Notes: generated by a model not told the origin, from the sequence alone. A stretch of DNA of 64,000 nucleotides from Kaustia mangrovi (GCF_015482775.1 NZ_CP058214.1:4392501-4456500); one strand, 5' to 3'. Shown: positions 53,306 through 62,417, numbered from the stretch's first letter. Translations and numbers: made by a program.

Positions 53306-55534
53306 CTAGTTCCAGTGATGCAGGTCCATCATGTTCTGGCCGTACTCGACCTCGACAGGGAAGGGGACCTGAATGTCCATCCCATGCCGCTTGTTGTAGA
53401 ACTCAGGGACGCTTTCAAGGATACGCTTAACGTCCGCCGCAACCTCGTCCAATACGTCCTTGTGGCAGTCGATCCACACACAGTCATGGACCGTGTTGAT
53501 CAGGAATGCCTTGCCTCCGTAGAAGTCCTTCGCAACGAAGTGTCTCCATAGAAGACCGAGCATGGCTTGCACGAACTCGCCGCCTGTACCCTGAATGGGG
53601 TAGTTCTTCATTTCAGGCGGGCTAAAGCTGTCCTTGATACCCCGCTTACGGGAGTATTCCGGTGCCTCGTAGCTGCGCCACGAGTACAGGGTTCCGGTAG
53701 GAGCCTGCCAATATCCGCGCCGGAATGTCTGCCAGTACCCGTCCGTATTAGGAGCTTGGAACGGGGTAGCTGACTTCATGACAGCGCCTTCTACATCAGC
53801 ATTGAACAGGGCCACGCCGGGGTACATTTCTTCCTCTGCACGGATAAGCTCCTGTACGTCCTCAATGCCCATGCCGGTACTTGCCGCAATAGCAGCGGCC
53901 CCGGCCCCATATGCACGCTGGAAGCTGAACTCCTTGACGCCTGTCCTGCGAGGTTTCCAGACATTGTAGTCCGGGTGGTTCTCGTCCTTGCACCAGACAA
54001 GCGCCTCGTCGTACGTGCAGCCGAACTTTGCCGATACGCGCTTGCAGTGAAAGTCGATCTTGTTGCGTAGGTCTTCGCAAAGCTGCTTGTCACCAGACAG
54101 TACACCCTGTACCACAACCTCAAGCTGGCTATAGTCGGCTTCGATCATGGCCCCGTCTTTACCGAATCGGCTCACGAACATCTTCTTGACCTCGGACTTG
54201 TCGGCGCGAGGTACGTTCTGTAGGTTCGGGTCGGACGACGACAGGCGGGTGGTTACAGTGACGGCATGATTCAGCTTATGGTGCAGCATGTGATCCCAAT
54301 GCTGCACACAGGTAAGCATTCCTGTGTACTCCCCGGTCTTGGGATCGGTCTTGACGTAGTACGTACCGATCTCCTTATCCAGTTCCTGCTTACGGCACAG
54401 GGCTTGTAGGAACGGGATATTCCGGGACGTAATAACTTCGATAACGTCGCTATTTGTGCTGTAGAGCGGAGCCCCATACCCATCTAGATTCTTCGTAGCC
54501 CATTCCTCGTTGGCCTTTGTATGACCCGGGAATGTGTAGAAGAAGTCCTGATATTTGACCTTACGATCTCCGGGGACCCTGACCTTCTTGGTCTTGTACT
54601 CACCCTTGCGCTTGCCAGACAAGAACGTTACGCCCGGCTCCGTAGGATGCGTTGAACCGTCCTTATGGACGTAGTGCGTTTCAGTATTCTGCGACCGCGC
54701 CCATTCCCCGGTCTCCGGGTCCTTGTATGGGGCCTGCTTCTGGTACTTCACCGTGCCGCCGAAGATCAGGCAGCTTGAGTGCACCCTAGAGCCCCAATTG
54801 AAGGTGAAGGGCAGGTCATCCGGGATATAGGCGTCTAGGCTCTCAGTGGCCTCCGAAAGCTCGGCATTTAGCTCTCTGAGCCGCTTGCCCGCCTCGGCCA
54901 CGTCGATCTTGATGCCCCGGAACTCCATATCGGTCGTTGCGAGCAGGCCGTCCATCCGGTCTTGGATCATCTTAAGCTGACCCTGCTCGACGGCCCGCTT
55001 GGCCTGCCCAAGGAACACCAGTTCGGTATTGCGGATATCCCCGCCGTTCCGGCCCTCTTCCTCCGTACCGACGAGATAGTCGATCAGCAGGTCCTCGGGG
55101 ATTTCAGAAGTCAGCTTCCCTGCTTGCCACAGGGCCTTGACCTCATCGATCTTCGTGGTTCCTCCGTACTTCGGGGCCGTATCGTTCAGGGAGCACATCT
55201 GCGCATCCGGCTTCTGCGCTTCCAGCAAGTACTCTACGTACTGGCAATCCCATATCTTTCCGCCACGCTTGTAGAATGCGTACAGATCGGGATTGCCCTG
55301 AGCCATTTCCCACAGCAGGTCGAACTTGATATTGAACCCAACAAGTAATGTCACTTGTTCCGGGATCGACAGATAGGTTGTACGGTCGTGCTCCGGGTGG
55401 TAGGTCCAACTGCACTTCTTATCTCCCTGCCTCTTCCAGCCTCGGGCGACAATCCAGTTCTGCTCTAGGAATGGGTTAGCTTTCCGCTTGTAGCCGTGAT
55501 GCGTCTCCGTTTCCTCGTCAAATACCAGATACAT
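53306..55534 (-). CDS. DNA polymerase, family A (T7 gp5-like)
   Basis: A 742-residue replicative polymerase (T7 gp5 has 704). The 3'-5' exonuclease part shows FDEETETH (Asp 6, Glu 8) and GFNIKFDLLW. Polymerase motif A is EADYSQLEVVVQG with Asp 467, motif B RRTGVKEFSFQRAYG, and motif C TVHDCVWID with Asp 684. The position equal to E. coli F762 is Phe (KEFSF), not Tyr as in T7, so discrimination against ddNTPs is expected. Overlaps the nucleotidyltransferase gene by 17 bases. Confidence 0.95.
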   Translation of the reverse strand: MYLVFDEETETHHGYKRKANPFLEQNWIVARGWKRQGDKKCSWTYHPEHDRTTYLSIPEQVTLLVGFNIKFDLLWEMAQGNPDLYAFYKRGGKIWDCQYVEYLLEAQKPDAQMCSLNDTAPKYGGTTKIDEVKALWQAGKLTSEIPEDLLIDYLVGTEEEGRNGGDIRNTELVFLGQAKRAVEQGQLKMIQDRMDGLLATTDMEFRGIKIDVAEAGKRLRELNAELSEATESLDAYIPDDLPFTFNWGSRVHSSCLIFGGTVKYQKQAPYKDPETGEWARSQNTETHYVHKDGSTHPTEPGVTFLSGKRKGEYKTKKVRVPGDRKVKYQDFFYTFPGHTKANEEWATKNLDGYGAPLYSTNSDVIEVITSRNIPFLQALCRKQELDKEIGTYYVKTDPKTGEYTGMLTCVQHWDHMLHHKLNHAVTVTTRLSSSDPNLQNVPRADKSEVKKMFVSRFGKDGAMIEADYSQLEVVVQGVLSGDKQLCEDLRNKIDFHCKRVSAKFGCTYDEALVWCKDENHPDYNVWKPRRTGVKEFSFQRAYGAGAAAIAASTGMGIEDVQELIRAEEEMYPGVALFNADVEGAVMKSATPFQAPNTDGYWQTFRRGYWQAPTGTLYSWRSYEAPEYSRKRGIKDSFSPPEMKNYPIQGTGGEFVQAMLGLLWRHFVAKDFYGGKAFLINTVHDCVWIDCHKDVLDEVAADVKRILESVPEFYNKRHGMDIQVPFPVEVEYGQNMMDLHHWN

Positions 55535-56099
55535 CGGCGTTCTCGGGCTTGATACGCATAGGCCACGGGTATTTCTGTTGCAGCTTGATAAATTGCTTCA
55601 ACGAAGCCTCGTGTCCCCAATCTGTACGAAGAAGTGTGATCATATGATCCTGCCTGTCTCTATTGAACGCTTCCGTGGTGTACAGAGCGTTATGCGAGAG
55701 ACCGGCTTGACAGATGCCGAGATTGAAGCGGTCAACGATGTTGGTAAGCGTAAAACCGCTGTGGATGCCAACCAGATTGACCGCGTGTCCATTCAGTATA
55801 GGAAACTGCGCAGCAACGCTGTCCTTTACGTTGAACTCTTCCTGCATGGATACACTCTGGTGTATATACTCATCTGTGTTGCTCATATCTTCGGTAGCGC
55901 AAATTCCTCTTCTGCGCAGACTGATACTTGCGTTGGCGAAGTGCTCTTCTGAGACGTAAATGTCTACATCTCGATACTGGTTTCCGGTTATCGAATCCCG
56001 TACGTATCCGCCGCAGATGTAGGCAACGATCTCCATACCTGCCAGCCACTTGAGCAGGTCCTGTCCCTGCTCAATACGGTGTACAAGCGTGTCTTCCAT
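55518..56099 (-). CDS. Pol-beta-type nucleotidyltransferase
   Basis: A 193-residue protein with the nucleotidyltransferase signature AYICGGYVRDSITGNQYRDV then DIYV: Gly-Gly at 30-31 and catalytic Asp 44 and 46. A short KQFIKLQQKYPWPMRIKP tail ends it. PhiKMV-like phages encode such a protein between ligase and DNA polymerase. Substrate unknown (tRNA, nucleotide or protein). It follows the ligase by eight bases. Confidence 0.8.
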   Translation of the reverse strand: MEDTLVHRIEQGQDLLKWLAGMEIVAYICGGYVRDSITGNQYRDVDIYVSEEHFANASISLRRRGICATEDMSNTDEYIHQSVSMQEEFNVKDSVAAQFPILNGHAVNLVGIHSGFTLTNIVDRFNLGICQAGLSHNALYTTEAFNRDRQDHMITLLRTDWGHEASLKQFIKLQQKYPWPMRIKPENADVSGI

Positions 56100-56107
56100 A
56101 CGACCTC

Positions 56108-57052
56108 CTAGATGCGGTCTGCTTCGACCTTATCGGGACGCCAGCGCTGGAACGTTGGTTGACGTAATGCGTCGTACGCTTCATCCCGCATGTATTTGAT
56201 CTCTGCGATCTGGCCACGCCTGAATGCACCGGCCTTGTAGTCCAGCCAGAGCGCCTTCCGTTCCTTGTGCGTGAGCTTGCCGGGACCTACTCCGATCTGG
56301 ACGCGAGCAAGTGTCCCGTCCTCTTGAAGCTGGTGCATGGCGGCGATAACCCGACCGACCATGCCTAATGGCTTCCCGGCCTCGTCCTGCGCCTCACAGA
56401 AGCCCACGATCTCAAGGTCGATTGTCGGCGTCGGCTTGAGCCGCTGTGTTCCCCAGCATCGCTTGCCGGGCTGGAATGGCTTTGTGGCCGAATGGACGAC
56501 GCTTCCCTCGGCATTGGGGTTGGCCCTCATGATGGCCTCGTGGGCCAGTAGAGCGGCTTCCTCGTCCTCGACAACGATGTACGGGATAAGCTGGATAGGC
56601 ATGTCCTCGGGAGCCATACCGATCTTACCGGCAATGTCCTCAAGGACGATCTTGGTTGCCTCCATGCGCTTTCTGTAAGGCGCATTGCGATACTGCTCGT
56701 CGTCCCCGTAATTCGGGAACATATCGAACACGTACATGACCAGATCGGCGCTAGGCTTCTTGGCCCGGACCTTGCCCGATATATCTTTGAAGCTCTCGCC
56801 TCGGATATACAGTTCACCGACAAGCTCGACACCCGGACAGTACGAAAGGTGTTCCTCGTAGAAGTCCGTAATGTGCTTGATGCTGGTGATCTCCTCTCCC
56901 TGTCGGGTCAGGGCTAGTCCCTTCCCGTGACCCCGGACAAGACGCACCGGAACCCCGTCGAGCTTTTCGCTCAACAGGGCCGGAAACGCCATCTTGTCAG
57001 GGGTCCAGTTCTTGAGGAGTTCGATGGTCTCGTTAGCCACCGTAGAACACAT
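56108..57052 (-). CDS. ATP-dependent DNA ligase
   Basis: A 314-residue ligase. Motif I is LLSEKLDGVPVRL with the adenylated Lys at 30; motif III-IV regions appear as VELVGELYIRGESF and ANPNAEGSVVHSATKPFQPG, and motif V as LKPTPTIDLEIVGF. Size matches phiKMV-group ligases. It seals nicks during replication. The ATG at 57052 overlaps the HD gene by 20 bases and has no clear ribosome binding site; a GTG at 57040 is an alternative. Confidence 0.9.
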   Translation of the reverse strand: MCSTVANETIELLKNWTPDKMAFPALLSEKLDGVPVRLVRGHGKGLALTRQGEEITSIKHITDFYEEHLSYCPGVELVGELYIRGESFKDISGKVRAKKPSADLVMYVFDMFPNYGDDEQYRNAPYRKRMEATKIVLEDIAGKIGMAPEDMPIQLIPYIVVEDEEAALLAHEAIMRANPNAEGSVVHSATKPFQPGKRCWGTQRLKPTPTIDLEIVGFCEAQDEAGKPLGMVGRVIAAMHQLQEDGTLARVQIGVGPGKLTHKERKALWLDYKAGAFRRGQIAEIKYMRDEAYDALRQPTFQRWRPDKVEADRI

Positions 57053-57563
57053 TTCGGAACAGGCCGGTCATGTCTCTGTAGACATCCCGCCAATTACGTT
57101 CGCGGAGCCACCAAGGATCGATACCAAGACCTACTCGGTCGTCGCCCATACCCTCATCGCCGATCTCATCGAACAGTGCGTTGCGTTCATCGATGTAGAT
57201 AGCCTTGTCATACGGGTGTACATCGTCCAGATCACTAAGCGGCACCCCGAACGTGCGGGCGATCTGGATAAGCACGTCTTCCTCGGCAGCCTGATAATCA
57301 GGAAACTCGTATTTGATCGGAGACGCCAGATCGTTGAAGAATGCCTCAGCGAAGTCATGAATGAGCGCAGCCTTCATCAATCTATTTGGCACATTCATTG
57401 ACAGGGCGTGGCTATGCTGGCCGACCGAGTACGGGTACTTGGCCCAGCCGGTATATCGGTTAATGCAAGAGAGGGCGTGACAGAAATCCACGCTCCGGAT
57501 GTCGTCCCGCGTTAAGCGCCACGGATCGACAAGTCGCCCTCCCTTAGTCCTAATTGCTGCCAT
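57033..57563 (-). CDS. HD-domain nucleotide phosphohydrolase, DatZ/YfbR-like
   Basis: A 176-residue HD protein. The arrangement VDFCHALSCINRYTGW, YPYSVGQHSHAL (His 50), MKAALIHDFAEAFFNDLASP (His 69, Asp 70) and IDERNALFDE matches the YfbR/DatZ group: an N-terminal stretch marking the substrate pocket, then H-HD-D metal site. DatZ enzymes strip all phosphates from dATP in phages that replace adenine by diaminopurine; YfbR is a 5'-nucleotidase. Which applies is open. The neighbouring MazZ-like gene, overlapping by 14 bases, makes the DatZ reading worth testing. Confidence 0.8.
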   Translation of the reverse strand: MAAIRTKGGRLVDPWRLTRDDIRSVDFCHALSCINRYTGWAKYPYSVGQHSHALSMNVPNRLMKAALIHDFAEAFFNDLASPIKYEFPDYQAAEEDVLIQIARTFGVPLSDLDDVHPYDKAIYIDERNALFDEIGDEGMGDDRVGLGIDPWWLRERNWRDVYRDMTGLFRNVFYGG

Positions 57564-58209
57564 TCGTAATGTGATCCTTCGGAGGGGTGTTGTACGTCAG
57601 GAAATCCTCTTCGGGATGCGCTCTGATGTACATTTCAAGCTGGAACATGAGGTTCGTAGCCTCGTGCGCCATGTGGAGAAGATTACTCTCGCGGTCTCGA
57701 AGCTCGCCCTTGTCCCGGTCACGGCGGTGCCTACGGGCCGCGCTGTCGTAGCGAGGCATGTCTACCTGCTGCCAGCCTGCGCGCTTCCCGTACTTCTCCT
57801 TGCCGTAGTCCAGTACCCGATTCATGACCTCAAGAGCATGCGCAAGATCGACCTCAACTAGTACCGGATCGGACTTCCCACCGTCAGCCTTCTGGCTTTG
57901 GTCATTGTCGTAGTGCTGAACGGAAGGCATACGGAAGATCGCTTCACGAACGCCTGCCTTTGGCGGCCACTCAAGGTAGCCGGGTTCGATTTTCTTGGCC
58001 CGGTCATACAGGTCCTGAATAGGATGCTGATGGGGCTTCGGAAAAATGCAGAGGGAAGCGTCACCGCAGCCGTATTTGCACACTTGGTTGTTGGCGGGGC
58101 AGACAGTCTGACGCCACGATATAGGCTTATGCTTCGCGCATCCCTGATCTATACACGTACCAGATGCCTTGCTATATTTGCACGGTTTGTATTCGCAGCC
58201 TGTGCTCAT
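57550..58209 (-). CDS. DUF5664/MazZ-like (MazG-type) nucleotide pyrophosphohydrolase with Cys-rich N-terminus
   Basis: A 219-residue protein from ATG 58209. Residues about 110-200 match the DUF5664 pattern now called the dATP/dGTP diphosphohydrolase MazZ domain: ALEVMNRVLDYGKEKYGKRA, GWQQ, then HRRDRDKGELRDRESNLLHM and AHEATNLMFQLEMY (KYGxxxW and ESxLxHxAHxAxNxxF). The first 55 residues hold eight cysteines in two clusters (CEYKPCKYSKASGTC and CPANNQVCKYGC), probably zinc-binding and unusual for the family. It lies between the A1-like gene and the HD hydrolase in a tightly packed operon. Confidence 0.72.
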   Translation of the reverse strand: MSTGCEYKPCKYSKASGTCIDQGCAKHKPISWRQTVCPANNQVCKYGCGDASLCIFPKPHQHPIQDLYDRAKKIEPGYLEWPPKAGVREAIFRMPSVQHYDNDQSQKADGGKSDPVLVEVDLAHALEVMNRVLDYGKEKYGKRAGWQQVDMPRYDSAARRHRRDRDKGELRDRESNLLHMAHEATNLMFQLEMYIRAHPEEDFLTYNTPPKDHITNGSN

Positions 58210-58210
58210 A

Positions 58211-59917
58211 TTAGGCCCTCCATTTATTGCCGCGCTGTGTAACAATGCAGCGCTTGCCTGATGGGTAGGTGATGATGCTGGAATGCGACCACGACGAAGG
58301 ACCGGTGTTGTAGTCCATGTCGAGCTTCGCAAGGACACCGGCTGTCCATACACCGTCAACGATACCTGCGCTATGTGTGTGTCCGGTATTGGCTTTCCGT
58401 CCGAGTTGTCGGAATGCTTTCGGATTGCCGCGTGCACCGTTCGGTCCCCGGTGTCCGTGCATGCCGTGCTCGATGTCATGGATGACAACGCTCTCGTCTT
58501 CCGCGATGAATCGTACTCCCGACAGATCGAGCCCGCGCTTGCGCTCAGCATCCGACATGGCCCAAACGAACACGTCCAGATCGTTCCCGGCCTCGATGGC
58601 CCGGAGCTTCTGATAATTCGCCTCGTGCCAGTACCTGGAGTTAACCGGGTCCTCGACGCCGCGCGGGTCCTGTAGCCAGCGCTCGAATGCCTGATCGTGG
58701 TTGGATCGGATGACGTTGATAATCGCGTCCGGGAATGCCCGATTGAGACCATGAAGGAACCGCGCCCCGGCGATCATGCCGTGCTCAACTACGTCGATCC
58801 CTTGGAAGTGCTGCCGTGCACGGAAATACGGATCACTCAGGTTGTGATGATTGCGCGGCTCGAAGTCGATCAGATCATGCACGAAGACGTGCCTCGGCTT
58901 GACCGCATTCATCATCCCGAAAGCCCCGCCAAGGGCATACGGATCGATCTTCTCGATATGGATATCCCCAAGGGTCACAAGGCTGTAACCCATATCGGAA
59001 GCGGGTGCAGACCAGCCCGGCCCATAGGCCGTGTCGATGTCGTAGAACACGCCGTTGTCGTCAGCCATTAGCTGGCGGGCGAACCAGTCGCCGTCCTCAT
59101 CGATCTCGACGTACAGCGCACCGAATACATGGTGGAAGGTCGCAACCTGTCCCGCCTTGCGCTCGATATAGTTCCGCAGTGTGCATGCCCCGGTCGTGTA
59201 CATGAACTTCGCAGGCTCGTGCTTCATGGTAGCCTGAGACTGCATATGCACCTTGGTATGCGGGACGATGCCCGAGTTAGGCCCGGTGTAGTTCTGTAGT
59301 GTTCCCAGCGGCGTCACCGCAGTTGGGAGGATATCAAGCTCACCACAGAAGATCAGGCCGTCAGCGACCTTTACCTGCTCGTCCAGAACATACGGTTTGA
59401 TCTTCGGATCGTACCAAAGCTCGTCGTCATCCTTGGTAATGCGCTGATTTCCCCAGCCCGTCTTGTTGTAGCTGAACCGGGACACATGAAGCTCAGCGTC
59501 GTTAAGCTCAGCGAAGTGCAACAGGGCTTCCCAAAAGGGTGTATGCAGGAACGTATTGTTCTGCGCTGCCGTGAAAAGGAAGCGCCGACCGGGGAGGGTC
59601 CGCCGCCGCTCGTCGGGCGCTTCCAGCGTGCCGCCTGCAAGCGGTTTCTCGGGCTCGTCAGGAGCCGCTTCATCCTCTCCGGTGCCTACCTCGTCTGTCA
59701 GGACGAACGACGCCCGAGCACCGCTGAGGCGGCTCTTGCGGCCCTCCATATACGGGCGCTTCGGGATACCGAGATAATCCCGCCATGCCTCCCGGATTTG
59801 AGCACGGGGAGCGCTACCCTTAAGAGCCTGCTCGACCTTCTGCAAGGTCAGGCTCGGGCCATGCCGATTAAGAAGCTCGGCAATCAGTGTCGATAATTCT
59901 CCGTGGTCTCTCGTCAT
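58211..59917 (-). CDS. T5 A1-like calcineurin-type metallophosphoesterase
   Basis: A 568-residue protein. The N-terminal 110 residues hold a helical, possibly HTH-like part (LTLQKVEQALKGSAPRAQIR) and a disordered linker. The rest carries metallophosphoesterase motifs: LGDIH (317-320), VIRSNHDQAF (Asn-His-Asp about 406-408), GMHGHRG (488-491) and TGHTHSAG (512-515). Size and domain order resemble the A1 protein of phage T5, needed for destruction of host DNA and shut-off, found in several other phages (memory). A nuclease role is inferred. Confidence 0.72.
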   Translation of the reverse strand: MTRDHGELSTLIAELLNRHGPSLTLQKVEQALKGSAPRAQIREAWRDYLGIPKRPYMEGRKSRLSGARASFVLTDEVGTGEDEAAPDEPEKPLAGGTLEAPDERRRTLPGRRFLFTAAQNNTFLHTPFWEALLHFAELNDAELHVSRFSYNKTGWGNQRITKDDDELWYDPKIKPYVLDEQVKVADGLIFCGELDILPTAVTPLGTLQNYTGPNSGIVPHTKVHMQSQATMKHEPAKFMYTTGACTLRNYIERKAGQVATFHHVFGALYVEIDEDGDWFARQLMADDNGVFYDIDTAYGPGWSAPASDMGYSLVTLGDIHIEKIDPYALGGAFGMMNAVKPRHVFVHDLIDFEPRNHHNLSDPYFRARQHFQGIDVVEHGMIAGARFLHGLNRAFPDAIINVIRSNHDQAFERWLQDPRGVEDPVNSRYWHEANYQKLRAIEAGNDLDVFVWAMSDAERKRGLDLSGVRFIAEDESVVIHDIEHGMHGHRGPNGARGNPKAFRQLGRKANTGHTHSAGIVDGVWTAGVLAKLDMDYNTGPSSWSHSSIITYPSGKRCIVTQRGNKWRA

Positions 59918-61170
59918 GTTCCTATTGGCACGTCCTTGTATCTTGCTCGTATGCCGTCGAAGATGACCTCCGCTCTCGGATCGGCTGGCCCGTCCGGTCT
60001 ACGGAGCTTGTTCTTCGGGAGGCCGACAAAGCGGCTAGTGGCTAGGCCGGGGTCGTTACTCGCCCCAAGCATAAGCTGGAAGTCGCAGGCACCCTGCTTA
60101 CCGGTCTTGCTATCCTTGAGCATGCCCAGCGTAGGGAACTGCAACCCGTCGCCATCGTTGCTGATCTGGCTTGTAGCCAGTCCGATGCAGTCGTACTTGA
60201 CGCTACGTTCACGAGCCCACTTGTACATTTCCTCAAGCTGTAGGTCTGTACGGGCTTCGTGACCAAATCCCCTAATATTGTCGATCATGTCGTACACGAT
60301 CACTCCGGGGTTATTCTCGTCTAGGATCGTCTCGACATGCCCGGTATTGCAGCCGTGAATATCGATGATCCGTATCTTGTCTAGCCGACCGCCAATCGCC
60401 TCGCGATACATGCCCTCGGCCTTACCAGCGGCGTGCAGCTCCTTTAGCTCGCTCATAGACACGTTCAGGGCAGACTGGTACAGGCGAGGAATGATCCGCT
60501 TTCCGGGTCCCTCGTTGTTCAGCCAGATTACATTTCGGTCGGGAGGAAGCTGCGCTGCGAAGTTCGTAACCTCGCAGGTCATGAAGGTCGTCTTACCCTT
60601 GTCGGGCCGACCTGCAACGATCCCGAAGTCGCCGGGGCGTAGTCCACGCATGCTCTCGTTCATGCAAGTGAGACGCCACGACAGACCACTGTCATCGAAC
60701 TCGTCTTGCAAAAGCTCCCCAATAGGCGTGTCTATGTATACGATTGACTTGAGGCCAAGGCGGGACCGATAGCCTTCCAGTGCCGAAGACACAGCTTGGA
60801 ATGCGTCGGGTAACTCGCCGTCCTCGTGCTGATTGGCGAGATTAGCCAGAGCCGTCATAAGCTCGATCTCGGCTAGCTCGCCCATGATGTTCGTACGGGT
60901 GTCGTCATCGACAGGCTTCGCAGCGTTCCGCAGTACATTGATGAACTGGTTCAGCCGCTCCTGCTTCATCTTCGGATACCAAGCCTTGAAGCGGGGAAGG
61001 AAGGTAGTTAGGTCAACTTCCTTATGGTTCGGGTGCTTCTCGAAGTATCGTCCGAAGTCATTGATCAGAGATACTGTCTCTGCGCCCAATGACGCTCTTG
61101 GTATGATATCCCGGAGCCGGTAGTAGTCGTTGCGATGACGCATGACCCGTAGAAGTGATACGTCGATCAC
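59914..61170 (-). CDS. Replicative DNA helicase (phiKMV/T7 gp4 helicase-like)
   Basis: A 418-residue hexameric helicase of the DnaB/RecA-like type. Walker A is GRPDKGKTT (187-195), Walker B PGVIVYDMIDN, then GLATSQISNDGDGLQF. The N-terminal 150 residues are a helical linker or DnaB-N-like part without a primase domain; primase is a separate gene upstream, as in phiKMV, unlike the fused T7 gp4. ATG overlaps the primase stop. Confidence 0.92.
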   Translation of the reverse strand: MIDVSLLRVMRHRNDYYRLRDIIPRASLGAETVSLINDFGRYFEKHPNHKEVDLTTFLPRFKAWYPKMKQERLNQFINVLRNAAKPVDDDTRTNIMGELAEIELMTALANLANQHEDGELPDAFQAVSSALEGYRSRLGLKSIVYIDTPIGELLQDEFDDSGLSWRLTCMNESMRGLRPGDFGIVAGRPDKGKTTFMTCEVTNFAAQLPPDRNVIWLNNEGPGKRIIPRLYQSALNVSMSELKELHAAGKAEGMYREAIGGRLDKIRIIDIHGCNTGHVETILDENNPGVIVYDMIDNIRGFGHEARTDLQLEEMYKWARERSVKYDCIGLATSQISNDGDGLQFPTLGMLKDSKTGKQGACDFQLMLGASNDPGLATSRFVGLPKNKLRRPDGPADPRAEVIFDGIRARYKDVPIGT

Positions 61171-61994
61171 AGGGTCAGTATTCTCCTTATTTCCCTATTG
61201 CTATATGCCCTAGGGTCACTCTCTGTGTAGATATTCTGTACTTCGTAGCCCATTAGGGTCAGGGTGCGAGCGAGACGGGATGCTGCTCTTCGACCGGGCG
61301 CGTCCCCGTCAAGCCACAGTCCGATCCATCCAGCTTGAGGCGGTATGTCTCGTAGTGCTCTTGATAGCTGAGCATCAGACGCACTTGTACCCAATAGGGA
61401 CACGGAGCGCCGTACGAGACGGCCAACACGTACCGCCGACAATATGTCTTCCGTGAAGACAACACCCGGTCCAGAAGCCTCTGCCCATGCCTTCGCGGAA
61501 GGAAGTGCAGCGCTAGGGCAAGACACAAACACCGCCTCGGATGGGGAAACCATCCTCTCAATATACTTCGGACGCGCATTGATTGTGCTCCTTGCTGTGA
61601 AGCCAAGTAGCTTCCCGTTGTCGTATACGGGTAGGACTACGCGCTTCAAAGATGGGCTGTACCCGAAGCCGTAATGACGAGCTAGGCCAGAGCCTATACC
61701 CGCCATGTACAGCCACACGGCCTCCCGTGGAGGAATGTCTGTTGTGAAGTCCTTGGGGAGTGCTACGGTCTTGCTCTCGGTTAGAGCTAGCTCAGCCTTG
61801 CGGCGACGAAGCTCCTGTACAGAGAACAAACCGTGCGAAACGAAGGGCTTGGCCCCGCACCGGAAGCAGTACCCGCGATAGCCCTTCACATCGTTCGTGA
61901 CGAGCATGGACCTGTCGGAGGCACAGCATTCGATCTTGGTAGACCGCCCGGCAGGCAGGGCCTTGGCCCGAACCAGCCAGTACGGGTCCGCCAT
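61167..61994 (-). CDS. DNA primase (zinc-ribbon plus TOPRIM)
   Basis: A 275-residue primase. The zinc-binding part is IECCASDRS and GYCFRCGAKP (Cys 23/24, 43, 46); the core has RVVLPVYDNGKLLGFTARS; TOPRIM motifs are VVFTEDILSAVRVG and GLWLDGDAPGRRAASRLA. It resembles the primase half of T7 gp4 and the separate phiKMV primase. The TOPRIM Glu is in TEDILSA rather than the common VEGxxxA. Confidence 0.88.
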   Translation of the reverse strand: MADPYWLVRAKALPAGRSTKIECCASDRSMLVTNDVKGYRGYCFRCGAKPFVSHGLFSVQELRRRKAELALTESKTVALPKDFTTDIPPREAVWLYMAGIGSGLARHYGFGYSPSLKRVVLPVYDNGKLLGFTARSTINARPKYIERMVSPSEAVFVSCPSAALPSAKAWAEASGPGVVFTEDILSAVRVGRLVRRSVSLLGTSASDAQLSRALRDIPPQAGWIGLWLDGDAPGRRAASRLARTLTLMGYEVQNIYTESDPRAYSNREIRRILTL

Positions 61995-62216
61995 TCACTG
62001 TCCGTCGATGATGTAGTACAGGACCCGCTTGGGGTTCACTAGGATGAAGCCCTCGTCCGACCAGAAGCGCAGCCAAGTACCCATGTGGTTGATCTTGGTC
62101 ACGTTCCGCAGGTTCAGGTGATCGCCATTGTCGAAGACGATCTTCCGCTTCTGCTCGATGACGGCCTCACCGGCCTCGTTCTGTTGCGGCGTAATGGTAT
62201 TCTTTGACATGTACAC
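61995..62216 (-). CDS. Small hypothetical phage protein upstream of primase
   Basis: Seventy-three residues; either ATG 62216 or ATG 62210 may be used. Central beta-like sequence IVFDNGDHLNLRNVTKINHM and WLRFWSDEGFILVNPKRVLY suggest a small barrel. It is adjacent to the primase stop-start and unknown to me. Confidence 0.6.
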   Translation of the reverse strand: MYMSKNTITPQQNEAGEAVIEQKRKIVFDNGDHLNLRNVTKINHMGTWLRFWSDEGFILVNPKRVLYYIIDGQ

Positions 62217-62417
62217 TCACTCGTTAGGAATTGCGCAGCCCTGATCGGCCAGAACCTCGTTCGATGTCAGGGCTTCCCTGACTTCCTCGTCGGTCATCTG
62301 GTCGATAACCGCATCGCTATATCGGTTGGCACTCGTGGTGCAGTTAGCGTCTACCCCACCTGTCGCGCAGGCGCTGACGAGCGTCGCGAGCAGACATAGC
62401 GTCAATACGAGCCTCAA
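62217..62417 (-). CDS. Lipoprotein, outer-membrane spanin (Rz1-like)
   Basis: Sixty-six residues with a lipoprotein signal (MRLVLTLCLLATLVSAC, lipid Cys 17) and a mature part of 50 residues. It begins inside the i-spanin-like gene in a different frame, overlapping by 74 bases, the classic Rz/Rz1 arrangement. It would bridge to the Rz-like protein to fuse the membranes at the end of lysis. The mature part is not Pro-rich as in lambda Rz1. Confidence 0.65.
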   Translation of the reverse strand: MRLVLTLCLLATLVSACATGGVDANCTTSANRYSDAVIDQMTDEEVREALTSNEVLADQGCAIPNE

